64,000 bases of DNA from NCBI RefSeq assembly GCF_014193255.1, contig NZ_JACHZB010000005.1, positions 367,165-431,164 on the forward strand. Reading direction: 5' to 3'. Positions 1 through 9,280 of the stretch are shown one piece after another (the first letter of the stretch is position 1; each line of letters opens with the position of its first letter). The stretch comes from Rhizobium sp. BK196. Lineage in GTDB: Bacteria; Pseudomonadota; Alphaproteobacteria; Rhizobiales; Rhizobiaceae. The position numbers and the translations under genes are program-made. The notes beneath the pieces are model-generated. The model was not told where the DNA came from. It ran no database searches and saw nothing but the letters and a program-made list of their open reading frames with translations.

Positions 1-354
1 CGCAACAAGGATCGCCGGCGTGATCGCGACAATCGAGAAGAGCACCACGATACGGATATGCAGGCGGGCAGCCGCGCGTCCGCGCGTGCGGGCCTTGAAA
101 AGCCGCGCAAATTCACGACCGATCAGCGCGATCAGGCCAAGCACGAAAAAGGAATTGATGACGACCGAGCCGATAACGACGTGCGAGGTCGGGGCAATCG
201 GCGTTACGCCGAGCAGCACGAAGAGTGTGACGGTTGCGCACACCAAGGCGCCGCCGGCAAGCACCAGACCGGGTACGGCAAACAGGGCACGACGATCGGT
301 CACCGTTGTCACCGACTCGTTCGCCGTTCCCGGCGATACCCCTTCTTCGTCCAT
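1..354 (-). CDS. ntrY: Nitrogen regulation sensor histidine kinase NtrY, N-terminal part (cut by window edge)
   Basis: Only the first 118 codons are present; the frame runs off the left edge. The start ATG (MDEEGVSPGT) is followed by a cytoplasmic stretch and hydrophobic segments at about residues 24-48 and 59-80, then a basic loop (about 81-102) and another hydrophobic stretch beginning near 103. This is the membrane-sensor layout of NtrY, with the HAMP, PAS and kinase domains lying outside the window. It sits about 180 bp downstream of ntrC on the same strand, the usual rhizobial order ntrB-ntrC-ntrY-ntrX. Identity is inferred from topology plus position, because no kinase motif is visible here. 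Confidence 0.8.
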   Translation of the reverse strand, partial: MDEEGVSPGTANESVTTVTDRRALFAVPGLVLAGGALVCATVTLFVLLGVTPIAPTSHVVIGSVVINSFFVLGLIALIGREFARLFKARTRGRAAARLHIRIVVLFSIVAITPAILVA

Positions 355-535
355 TCAGCCTCTCTTCGAACAGCAGTGCCGTCGCGCCCAACGAGAAGCC
401 CGACCAACGCCGGTTTGCGAAAACCGGCGTTCAAACGGCTCGATCGTGGGCGAATGTCCAACCCTATGCGTGACCTTTAAGCAACGCATTGTGGCGAAAA
501 TGCAACGCACTTTGCCACAATGTCAAGGTCGAAGG

Positions 536-1983
<1,448 letters not shown>

Positions 1984-1987
<4 letters not shown>

Positions 1988-3138
1988 CTATTGGGTCCTG
2001 TCGAGCTTGCAATACCGGCGTCATCAAGCGAGGCATCCTTGGAGGCCGGCATGAGGACGCGAAAAATCGTGCGGTTGTTCTGGCTGTCACATTCGATGAT
2101 GCCGCCGTGATCGCCGATGATCTTGGCAACGAGGGCGAGGCCGAGACCGCTGCCATTGGTCTTGGTGGTGATGAAGGGGTCGAAAAGATGCGGCAGCAGG
2201 TCCGTCGGCACGCCGGGACCATTATCGATGACGCAGAATTCCAGCGGCAGCGAGATTTTCTCGCGCGTGCCGGCAACGGATAAGCGGATGCCGGGACGAT
2301 AGGCCGTCGTCAGGATGATCTCGCCGTCCGGCCGGTCGCCGACGGCTTCGGCAGCGTTCTTCACCAGATTGAGGAAGACCTGCACGAGCTGGTCGCGATT
2401 GGCATAGACGGCCGGCAGCGACGGGTCGTAATTCTCGGTGACGCGGATATTGCGGGCGAAGCCTGCCTTGGCAACGGCCTTCACGTGATCGAGCACCGAA
2501 TGGATATTGACCGGCACACGGTCGACTGGGCGCTCGTCGGAAAAGACTTCCATGCGATCGACCAGCGAGACGATGCGATCCGTCTCGTCGCAGATCAGCC
2601 GCGTCAGGGCGCGGTCGTCGTCGATGACGGACTGTTCGAGAAGCTGGGCGGCGCCCCGGATACCGGAAAGCGGGTTCTTGATCTCATGCGCGAGCATGGA
2701 AGCGAGACCCGTGACCGAGCGGGCGGCTGCGCGATGCGTCAGCTGCCGGTCGATCTTGTCTGCCATCGACCGTTCCTGGAAGACGACGACGACCGAGCCC
2801 GGCTCGGCGATGACAGGCGCGACATAGAGATCGACGAGCTTGTCCTGGCCGAGGCGCGGTGAGCTCAGATCGACGCGGTATTCGTTGACGGGTGCCTTGC
2901 GTTCGCGCACCTGATCGATCAGCGCGAGAAGCGGGCTGCCGAAGGGGATGAAGGTCGAGATGCGGTAGCGGGAGAGATGCGCAGCGCTGGCGCCGAAGAA
3001 GGCTTCGGCTTCCCAGTTCGCAAAGGCGATGAAACCGCCCTCATCCACCATGACGACGGGATTCTGGATGGCGTTCAGCACCGCCATTGCCATCGTGTTG
3101 ACTGCGTTCTCGCAAGAAGCTGTGCCGTCCGTGCTCAT
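1984..3138 (-). CDS. ntrB: Nitrogen regulation histidine kinase/phosphatase NtrB (NR-II)
   Basis: The 384-residue soluble kinase has an N-terminal PAS-like sensor region (about 10-125), then the dimerisation/phosphotransfer helix with LAHEIKNPLSG, in which H151 is the expected phosphorylated histidine. The HATPase domain shows an N-box (NLVKNAAEA), a G1 box (DNGPGVP) and a G2 box (TNGSGLGLALV). There is no membrane segment, as expected for NtrB, which reads nitrogen status through PII proteins. The gene overlaps both neighbours by 4 bp (dusB upstream, ntrC downstream), so dusB-ntrB-ntrC form one translationally coupled operon. Confidence 0.97.
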
Positions 3139-4154
3139 GCAGCCTCCCGCCGCTCTACCGCACCTGCCGCTATCGCATCGCTGAAGCGAGCAATCACATC
3201 AATAGGATCGCGCGATGTCATGATCGCAGCCTTTTGCTCGCCCGGAAGATCCGGCGCGAAACGCTCCAGATACCAGCCGAGATGTTTGCGGGCGTGCCTG
3301 ACGGCAACAGCCTCGCCATAGAATTCCAGCATCATGCGATAGTGCTCGACGGCAATGGCAGCGATCTCCTCGCGCTCGGGTTCACGGGCACCTGCCAGTA
3401 CACCGGCATGCCACGGCCTGCCCTGGCTGCCGCGGCCGATCATGACAGCATCGGCGCCCGATCGGCGCAGGATCTCCTGCGCATCCTCAGCCGTCTCAAC
3501 ATCGCCATTGGCGATCAGCGGCACGGAAATGACATCGCGTACGAGGCGAATGGCATCCCAATCCGCCCTGCCCGTATAAAACTGCATGCGGGTGCGGCCA
3601 TGGATGGTGATGAGTTTGACGCCCGCCTCTTCGGCGCGCATGGCTATATGGGGCGCGTTAATGGAATTTTCGTCCCAGCCGAGACGCATCTTCAGCGTCA
3701 CGGGGATATCGACAGCCTTGACGGTAGCCTCGACAAGCTCGAGCGCATGATCCGGGTCGCGCATCAGTGCCGAACCGGAATAGCCACCGATGACCTTTTT
3801 GGCCGGGCAGCCCATATTGATGTCGATGATGTCGGCGCCATGATCGGCCGCGATCTTGGCGGCTTCGGCCATCCAATATGCCTCGCGACCGGCGAGCTGC
3901 ACCATGTGAGGACGAAAGCCGGCAGCCCGCAGGCGCGACCAGGACTCAGCGGTGTCATTCACCAGTTCCCGGCTCGCCACCATTTCGGTCACGACGAGGC
4001 CTGCGCCATGGCGCCAGGCAAGCTGACGGAACGGCATGTCCGTGACACCCGACATAGGCGCAAGCACAACGCGGTTCTGCACGGACACGGGTCCGATTCG
4101 AAAAGGCGTTGCGAGATCTTTGGAAATCAAATGACTATCTTTCAGGCACACCAT
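3135..4154 (-). CDS. dusB: tRNA-dihydrouridine synthase (DusB/NifR3 family)
   Basis: This FMN-dependent TIM-barrel enzyme reduces uridine to dihydrouridine in tRNA D-loops. The sequence has the APMSGVTD segment near the N-terminus, the catalytic-cysteine motif INMGCPAKKV (C116) and the phosphate-binding IGRGSQGRPW near the C-terminus. It is the first gene of the dusB-ntrB-ntrC operon, historically called nifR3. The ATG at 4154 has no obvious Shine-Dalgarno. A TTG about eight codons downstream (giving ISKDLATPF as the start) is an alternative, so the N-terminus is uncertain while the gene itself is not. Confidence 0.96.
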   Translation of the reverse strand: MVCLKDSHLISKDLATPFRIGPVSVQNRVVLAPMSGVTDMPFRQLAWRHGAGLVVTEMVASRELVNDTAESWSRLRAAGFRPHMVQLAGREAYWMAEAAKIAADHGADIIDINMGCPAKKVIGGYSGSALMRDPDHALELVEATVKAVDIPVTLKMRLGWDENSINAPHIAMRAEEAGVKLITIHGRTRMQFYTGRADWDAIRLVRDVISVPLIANGDVETAEDAQEILRRSGADAVMIGRGSQGRPWHAGVLAGAREPEREEIAAIAVEHYRMMLEFYGEAVAVRHARKHLGWYLERFAPDLPGEQKAAIMTSRDPIDVIARFSDAIAAGAVERREAA

Positions 4155-4295
4155 GTAGCTGCATTATTTTTAGCCATAGTTCTGCGGCTTGCCAAGAGGG
4201 TCGAGCCCGAATTGATATTTTTTGGGCAAATGCTGGAAAAGGTCCGAGCAAGACGATAGAGCAACTGAAATCTATTCCGCATATTTCAAGGATTT

Positions 4296-5516
4296 ATGCT
4301 GCAAATGCATAGTAAGCAACCGATATCGGCTGGAATTGTCGTCGTTGCGGCGGGCCGCGGTGAACGCGCCGGATCGCATGAGGAAGGCCCCAAGCAGTAC
4401 CGGATGATAGGCGGCAAGCCGGTTATCGTCCACACGCTTGAAAATTTCATGACATGGGAAGCGGCAACGCACATCGTCGTCGTCATTCACCCGGATGACG
4501 AAGCACTCTTCGCAAGAGCGTCCCGGCACATCATCTCCGCCACACCGATTGACACGGTTCACGGCGGCGCGACCCGGCAGCAATCGGTGCTGGCCGGTCT
4601 TCGGCACCTCAGGGATAAGGGCGTCAGCCATGTGCTAATCCATGACGCGGTGCGGCCCTTCTTCGATCACCAGCTTCTCGACCGGATCGCGGATAGGCTT
4701 TCGGCCGGCGCGACGGCAGTGCTGCCTGCCGTGCAGGTCGCCGATACGCTGAAGCGAGCCGGCAGCGACGGAACCGTAGCCAAGACTATTCCGCGCGACC
4801 AGCTCTATGCGGCGCAGACACCGCAATCCTTCGATTTTGCCGCCATTCTTGAAGCGCATGAGAAGGCGGCGGCGAGTGGCAGGACGGATTTCACAGACGA
4901 TGCCTCGATTGCCGAGTGGCTCGGTATTCCTGTAACTATCGTCGAGGGTACACCGGCCAACGTCAAGCTGACAGTCAGAAGCGATATAACCATGGCCGAC
5001 GACAAGCTCTCAAACGCTCGTATCCCGGATGTGCGCACCGGCAACGGCTATGACGTGCATCAGCTTGAGCCCGGCGACGGTGTGACGCTCTGCGGCGTCT
5101 TCATTCCGCACGACCAGAAGCTCAAGGGCCATTCGGATGCGGATGTGGCGCTGCATGCGCTGACGGACGCGCTGCTTGCCACCTGCGGCGCCGGAGATAT
5201 CGGCGATCATTTCCCGCCATCCGATCCGCAATGGAAGGGGGCGGCCTCCCGTATCTTTATCGAACATGCCGCAAAAATCGTGCGCGATCATGGCGGTACC
5301 ATCACCAATGCGGATGTCTCGTTGATTGCGGAAGCGCCAAAAGTCGGGCCGCATCGCGAAGCCATGCGCGCCAATCTTTCGGAGTTCCTCGGCATCGACA
5401 TCGAGCGCTGCTCGGTGAAAGCCACCACCAACGAGAAGATCGGTTTCGTCGGCCGCCGCGAGGGAATTGCCGCGATCGCAACGGCAACCGTCGTCTATGG
5501 AGGCAACAAGCGATGA
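4296..5516 (+). CDS. ispDF: Bifunctional IspD/IspF (MEP isoprenoid pathway)
   Basis: A fusion of two MEP-pathway enzymes. Residues about 10-230 are the CTP:MEP cytidylyltransferase IspD (AAGRGERAG nucleotide-binding loop, HDAVRPF). Residues about 245-406 are the zinc-dependent 2-C-methylerythritol 2,4-cyclodiphosphate synthase IspF (RTGNGYDVHQ, GHSDADVALHALTDALL, KATTNEKIGF). The fusion lets one protein catalyse two non-consecutive steps towards IPP and DMAPP and is common in alphaproteobacteria. There are two in-frame ATGs (4296 and 4305). The upstream 140 bp shared with divergent dusB is AT-rich and should hold promoters for both. The stop overlaps the next start by 4 bp. Confidence 0.97.
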   Translation: MLQMHSKQPISAGIVVVAAGRGERAGSHEEGPKQYRMIGGKPVIVHTLENFMTWEAATHIVVVIHPDDEALFARASRHIISATPIDTVHGGATRQQSVLAGLRHLRDKGVSHVLIHDAVRPFFDHQLLDRIADRLSAGATAVLPAVQVADTLKRAGSDGTVAKTIPRDQLYAAQTPQSFDFAAILEAHEKAAASGRTDFTDDASIAEWLGIPVTIVEGTPANVKLTVRSDITMADDKLSNARIPDVRTGNGYDVHQLEPGDGVTLCGVFIPHDQKLKGHSDADVALHALTDALLATCGAGDIGDHFPPSDPQWKGAASRIFIEHAAKIVRDHGGTITNADVSLIAEAPKVGPHREAMRANLSEFLGIDIERCSVKATTNEKIGFVGRREGIAAIATATVVYGGNKR

Positions 5517-6007
5517 GCCTGTTTCCCGCAGATATCACTTCGATGGCGGAAAACATCATCCACAATTTCACGGCTGCGGGCCTGATGGTGTCGACGGCAG
5601 AGTCCTGCACCGGCGGACTGATTGCCGGCGCGCTCACGGAGATTTCAGGATCGTCCGCTGTCGTCGACCGTGGCTTCGTGACCTATACCAACACCGCCAA
5701 GATGCAGATGCTCGGCGTGCAGGAAGAGACGCTCATCCGTTTCGGCGCGGTTTCAGAGGAGACGGCCCGGCAGATGGTGCATGGCGCCCTCTTCCGCTCA
5801 CGCGCCCATCTGGCGGTCGCTGTGACGGGTATTGCGGGTCCCGGCGGCGGATCGCCGGAAAAGCCGGTCGGGCTGGTGCATCTTGCGGCGAAATCGCGTT
5901 CGGGTAAGCTTGTCCATCGTAAGATGCTCTACGGAGACATTGGCCGCACGGACGTCCGGATCGAAACGATCCGCACGGCACTTCAAATGCTTATCGAAAT
6001 TGTGTGA
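5513..6007 (+). CDS. CinA C-terminal-domain protein, probable nicotinamide-nucleotide amidohydrolase
   Basis: This 164-residue protein consists only of the CinA C-terminal domain: the N-terminal TAESCTGGLIAGALTEISGSS block, a YTNTAKMQMLGV segment and the GIAGPGGGSPEKPVGLV loop are all present. The family (PncC) deamidates NMN in the pyridine-nucleotide cycle. The larger CinA MoCF domain is absent, which is normal for stand-alone PncC. It is coupled to ispDF by an ATGA overlap. Confidence 0.92.
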   Translation: MSLFPADITSMAENIIHNFTAAGLMVSTAESCTGGLIAGALTEISGSSAVVDRGFVTYTNTAKMQMLGVQEETLIRFGAVSEETARQMVHGALFRSRAHLAVAVTGIAGPGGGSPEKPVGLVHLAAKSRSGKLVHRKMLYGDIGRTDVRIETIRTALQMLIEIV

Positions 6008-6085
6008 TTTGAGTGACGGAACAAAAGGCAGAAATTTCAGTTTCTGCCGCGTCCAGGCAAGGGCCAGTTTTGAGGAACCAGTCAA

Positions 6086-6391
6086 ATGAGATATTTCGCA
6101 TGCATTGGTGTCGTCTTGAGCCTCGCCTGCGTTTCGGCGGCTGAAGCACCATCCAACTATCAGGTTTATGGCGGCGTGCGGGTGGATTCCGATCCGGTTC
6201 TGCTGCGCAAATATGATCATGCGCTCGGTCGCTGCGAGCCGGAAGCTATGGGCACGCGCGGATCGCCTGACACGCATGGCCTGATCTACAACGCGGCGCT
6301 CAGGGGCTGCCTCTATCGCCACGGATTCACCGATCGTGGCGCCTACGCCTATCCCGCGAACCGCCCCTTCGATCATTTCATCGATCGCTGA
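6086..6391 (+). CDS. Small exported protein of unknown function
   Basis: The 101-residue product begins with a short hydrophobic leader (MRYFACIGVVLSLACVSAAEA) that reads as a Sec signal with likely cleavage after AEA. The lipobox is not canonical, so I do not call it a lipoprotein. The mature part of about 80 residues has two cysteines (in GRCEPEA and RGCLYRHG) that could form a periplasmic disulfide. I do not recognise a family. It lies about 80 bp after the CinA-like gene and its stop sits in a palindrome shared with the convergent next gene. Confidence 0.75.
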   Translation: MRYFACIGVVLSLACVSAAEAPSNYQVYGGVRVDSDPVLLRKYDHALGRCEPEAMGTRGSPDTHGLIYNAALRGCLYRHGFTDRGAYAYPANRPFDHFIDR

Positions 6392-6400
6392 TCGATCAGC
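6387..6400. repeat. 14-nt perfect palindrome containing both convergent stop codons
   Basis: GCTGATCGATCAGC is its own reverse complement. The TGA of the small exported-protein gene (6389-6391, plus) and the TGA of the RatA-like gene (6396-6398, minus) occupy symmetric positions in it. There is no T-tract, so it is not a standard intrinsic terminator. Confidence 0.7.
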
Positions 6401-6842
6401 CGTAGATCGCTGCTGCCCGCTTTTCGAAGGCTTCCGTAAACATGCGGAAAGCCCGGTCGAACATCGATCCCATGAGGGCGCCGAGAATGCGGCTCTTGAA
6501 CTCATAGTCGATGAAGAAATCGACCGTGCAGCCGCCTCCATCAGCCACGACGAACCGCCAGCGGTTGTCGAGATAGCGGAATGGACCGTCGATATATTTA
6601 ACGTCGATAACGCGCTCGGCCCTGTTCAGCAGGACCTGGGTCGTGAAGGTTTCACGGATCGCCTTGTAACCGACCGTCATATCGGCGATCAGCAGCTCCT
6701 TGCCGTCGCGCTCCTTGCGGTTCTTCACCGACAGAGCCTCGCAGAGCGGCAGAAACTCCGGATAACGTTCAACATCTGATACCAGGTCGAACATCTGGTC
6801 GGGCGTGTGCGGGACAGGGCGATGCGTTTCGAATTGCGGCAT
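6396..6842 (-). CDS. RatA/COQ10-family START-like protein
   Basis: The 148-residue polyketide-cyclase/START-like protein carries the family hallmarks: an N-terminal PHTPDQMFDLVSDVERYPEFLPLC and a central TVGYKAIRETFTTQV. Family members include mitochondrial COQ10, which binds ubiquinone and supports respiration, and E. coli RatA, annotated as a ribosome association toxin. In alphaproteobacteria next to lipA a COQ10-like lipid or quinone-binding role seems more plausible, but that is inference. The start lies 9 bp after the P-loop gene stop, so the two are probably co-transcribed. Confidence 0.88.
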   Translation of the reverse strand: MPQFETHRPVPHTPDQMFDLVSDVERYPEFLPLCEALSVKNRKERDGKELLIADMTVGYKAIRETFTTQVLLNRAERVIDVKYIDGPFRYLDNRWRFVVADGGGCTVDFFIDYEFKSRILGALMGSMFDRAFRMFTEAFEKRAAAIYG

Positions 6843-6851
6843 GAAGCGCAG

Positions 6852-7439
6852 TTAAGCCGGCACACCGAGAAGATCAAGAAGCGCGCGCATCTGGCGACGG
6901 GATTTCACCTGCAAAACGGGTACATGCGGTCCGTAGGCAGCAATCGCTTCAATGATGCGCGGCGTAAACTTCTTCTCGAACGTCCAGATGAACTCCAGAA
7001 ACTGCCAGTCGACCTTTTCGATACAACCAGGCGCCATTTCCGGACGCGAGCGGCCAAGATGCTTCAGCCAGCGCGTCAGCACGCCCCAGATGCAAAGCAG
7101 GCGCGGCATTCGCACCCAAATGACGATGTCCGTGCGCGGCAGGCGGATATCGAACGTGGACGTATTGGTGCCATCCATAATCCAGCGCTCATCGGCAATC
7201 CTGTCGACGATGCGCTGACATTGTTCCTCCTTGCTGCGTTGAACCCAGCCGGGCAGCCACCTGATGTCGCGGTCGATGGACAGGTAAGTCAAGTCGAAAT
7301 GGCTTGCCAGCTTCTGCGCAAGCGTCGACTTGCCACCGCCCGAGCAGCCGATGACCATGATGCGCCTTGCGTCACGGATCCGGCCGGCAGCAAAGACGTC
7401 ATCGACATAGTTGATCGTTTGGTCGGCCTGCCCTTGCAT
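6852..7439 (-). CDS. P-loop NTPase, adenylate kinase/topology-modulation (FlaR-like) family
   Basis: The 195-residue protein has a Walker A loop GCSGGGKSTLAQKLA (about residues 31-45), the DxDIRWLPGW segment and the WIMDGTNTSTFDIRLPR motif of small nucleotide-kinase-like P-loop proteins often annotated as topology modulation protein or AAA family ATPase. The substrate is unknown. It lies downstream of the lipA terminator and directly before the RatA-like gene on the same strand. Confidence 0.82.
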   Translation of the reverse strand: MQGQADQTINYVDDVFAAGRIRDARRIMVIGCSGGGKSTLAQKLASHFDLTYLSIDRDIRWLPGWVQRSKEEQCQRIVDRIADERWIMDGTNTSTFDIRLPRTDIVIWVRMPRLLCIWGVLTRWLKHLGRSRPEMAPGCIEKVDWQFLEFIWTFEKKFTPRIIEAIAAYGPHVPVLQVKSRRQMRALLDLLGVPA

Positions 7440-7534
7440 ACTTCCAGTCCTCCTCGCCGTTTGCCAATGGCAACCGGGAAAGCGGCGTACCGGCTAGCTG
7501 CTTCACGTGACCTGAAGATGACAACAAGCGCATC

Positions 7535-7565
7535 AAAAAAGACCGCGACAAAAATCGTCGCGGTC
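7535..7565 (-). terminator. Rho-independent terminator after lipA
   Basis: Read on the minus strand, the 9-bp perfect stem GACCGCGAC / GTCGCGGTC (7-nt loop) is followed by six T residues (7540-7535). It lies 24 bp beyond the lipA stop, which separates lipA from the P-loop gene. Confidence 0.85.
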
Positions 7566-7588
7566 CCATCAAACCAAGAGGTAAGTTC

Positions 7589-8560
7589 TTACTCTGCCGC
7601 CAGCAGCAGCTTCTTCTCGCGTGCAGCCTTTAGGCGGGCGAAGTCGTCGCCGGCATGGTGCGAGGAGCGCGTCAGCGGGCTGGAAGCGACCATCAGGAAG
7701 CCCTTGGTGTAGGCGACCGTCTCGTAGGACTTGAACTCTTCCGGCGTGACGAATCTTTCGACCTTGTGGTGCTTGCGGGTCGGCTGCAAATACTGGCCGA
7801 TCGTCAGGAAATCGACATCGGCGGTGCGCAGGTCATCCATGAGCTGAAGAACCTCGTTCCGTTCTTCGCCGAGGCCGACCATGATGCCCGACTTGGTGAA
7901 CATGGTGGGGTCGAGTTCCTTCACGCGCTGCAGCAGGCGGATGGAATGGAAATAGCGTGCGCCAGGACGAACCGTCAGGTAGTTGCCGGCGACCGTTTCC
8001 ATATTGTGGTTGAAGACATCGGGCTTGGCGGCGACAACGCGTTCCAAAGCGCCGGGCTTCTTCAGGAAGTCGGGCGTCAGGATTTCGATCGTCGTGAGCG
8101 GCGATGCGGCACGGATTGCCCAGATCACCTTTTCGAAATGTTCGGCGCCGCCGTCTTCCAGATCATCGCGGTCGACGGATGTGATGACGACGTGGCTCAG
8201 GCCCATCTGCTTGACGGCTTTGGCGACGTTTTCCGGCTCGGCCAGATCGAGCGCGTTCGGTCTGCCGGTCGCGACGTTGCAGAAGGCGCAGGCGCGAGTA
8301 CAGATTTCACCCATGATCATGAAGGTGGCGTGCTTCTTGTCCCAGCACTCGCCGATATTCGGGCAGCCCGCTTCTTCGCAGACGGTGACGAGCTTGTGCT
8401 CCTTCACGATCGAACGGGTTTCGGCGTATCCTTTCGAGGTCGGCGCCTTCACACGAATCCAGTCCGGCTTGCGCAGGACTTCCGTATCCGGGCGATGCGC
8501 CTTTTCCGGATGCCGCACGCGCTTTGCGTCTGGATTGATCGTGTCGAGAATGGTGACCAT
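7589..8560 (-). CDS. lipA: Lipoyl synthase (radical SAM)
   Basis: LipA inserts two sulfurs into protein-bound octanoyl groups to make lipoate. The 323-residue sequence has both iron-sulfur sites: the auxiliary-cluster cysteines CEEAGCPNIGEC and the radical-SAM motif CTRACAFC. GTGRPNALD and the C-terminal RSSHHAGDDF are also family-typical. It lies at the end of the pyruvate dehydrogenase region, whose E2 and E1-beta carry lipoyl domains, and is followed by a clear terminator. Confidence 0.98.
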   Translation of the reverse strand: MVTILDTINPDAKRVRHPEKAHRPDTEVLRKPDWIRVKAPTSKGYAETRSIVKEHKLVTVCEEAGCPNIGECWDKKHATFMIMGEICTRACAFCNVATGRPNALDLAEPENVAKAVKQMGLSHVVITSVDRDDLEDGGAEHFEKVIWAIRAASPLTTIEILTPDFLKKPGALERVVAAKPDVFNHNMETVAGNYLTVRPGARYFHSIRLLQRVKELDPTMFTKSGIMVGLGEERNEVLQLMDDLRTADVDFLTIGQYLQPTRKHHKVERFVTPEEFKSYETVAYTKGFLMVASSPLTRSSHHAGDDFARLKAAREKKLLLAAE

Positions 8561-8663
8561 GTCAGTTCAACTTTCCGCCGCTCCATGCGGCTCGGATTGC
8601 CATATTACGCATCGTTCGTTTATTCAAATCTTTCGACGTGAGAGATGCGCCCTGTCTTCGCAC

Positions 8664-8912
8664 TTATCTTCGAACCAGCCGCGCGAAGAATATCAGTAGG
8701 CAGGCGCCGACGAAGCCCGTCACGAAATAGCCGAATCTTCCGCCAGCAACCTCGATATGGAACTGCGCCAGGATGGCGGTGGCCACGACCGAGCCGACAA
8801 TGCCGAGCACGATGTTCAGCAATATGCCGTAACGCGCTTCCATCAGCTTGCCCGCAAGCCAGCCTGCAAGTCCGCCGATGATGATTGCCGAAATCCAGCC
8901 GACGCCTTCCAT
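8664..8912 (-). CDS. GlsB/YeaQ/YmgE-family small membrane protein
   Basis: The 82-residue, three-segment membrane protein has the family glycine pattern (IIGGLAGWLAGKL, then NIVLGIVGSVVA). Members are called transglycosylase-associated or stress-response membrane proteins, but their molecular role is not established. The sequence ends with a hydrophobic segment and a basic tail. It starts 13 bp after a second member of the same family, so the two form a tandem pair between lpdA and lipA. Confidence 0.85.
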   Translation of the reverse strand: MEGVGWISAIIIGGLAGWLAGKLMEARYGILLNIVLGIVGSVVATAILAQFHIEVAGGRFGYFVTGFVGACLLIFFARLVRR

Positions 8913-8925
8913 CCTATCCCTTGCC

Positions 8926-9180
8926 CTATGCTATCGCCCTTGCAATCAGCACCACGACAATGGCGCCGACTGTTGCGTGGATGATCTGAACCACCAATGC
9001 ATTTTCAATGCCCAGCGAAATCCCCAGCGCATTGAACAGAAACCCGCCCACGAACGCGCCGATGATGCCGCTCAGGAGGCATCGTATCAACCCACCTCCG
9101 CCGACGACCAGGCTTGCGAGAAAGCCCGCGACCAGGCCGATCAGCAGAAAGATGAGAAGCGACTGCGTGCCCATAGACAT
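8926..9180 (-). CDS. GlsB/YeaQ/YmgE-family small membrane protein (tandem paralogue)
   Basis: The 84-residue product is strongly hydrophobic with three predicted segments and the glycine-rich LVAGFLASLVVGGG and IIGAFVGGFLF motifs of the YeaQ/YmgE family. It resembles the next gene in architecture but differs in sequence, so the pair is an old duplication or two separate family members. A good Shine-Dalgarno (AGGAAATC on the minus strand) precedes the ATG. Confidence 0.85.
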   Translation of the reverse strand: MSMGTQSLLIFLLIGLVAGFLASLVVGGGGLIRCLLSGIIGAFVGGFLFNALGISLGIENALVVQIIHATVGAIVVVLIARAIA

Positions 9181-9280
9181 GATGATTTCCTTTCGTTTTT
9201 TCCAGCCTATCCGAGGATGGATTTTCCATCCTGTGGATGGCTTTTTGCCACCACGGGATAAAGAGCGGCCAAGGAAATTA

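Noticed and set aside
4296..5516. The IspD-IspF fusion as a novelty
   Set aside because: Fused ispDF is well known in alphaproteobacteria.
6396..6842. The RatA-like gene as half of a toxin-antitoxin pair
   Set aside because: The neighbouring P-loop protein does not resemble RatB, and the family in alphaproteobacteria is closer to COQ10.
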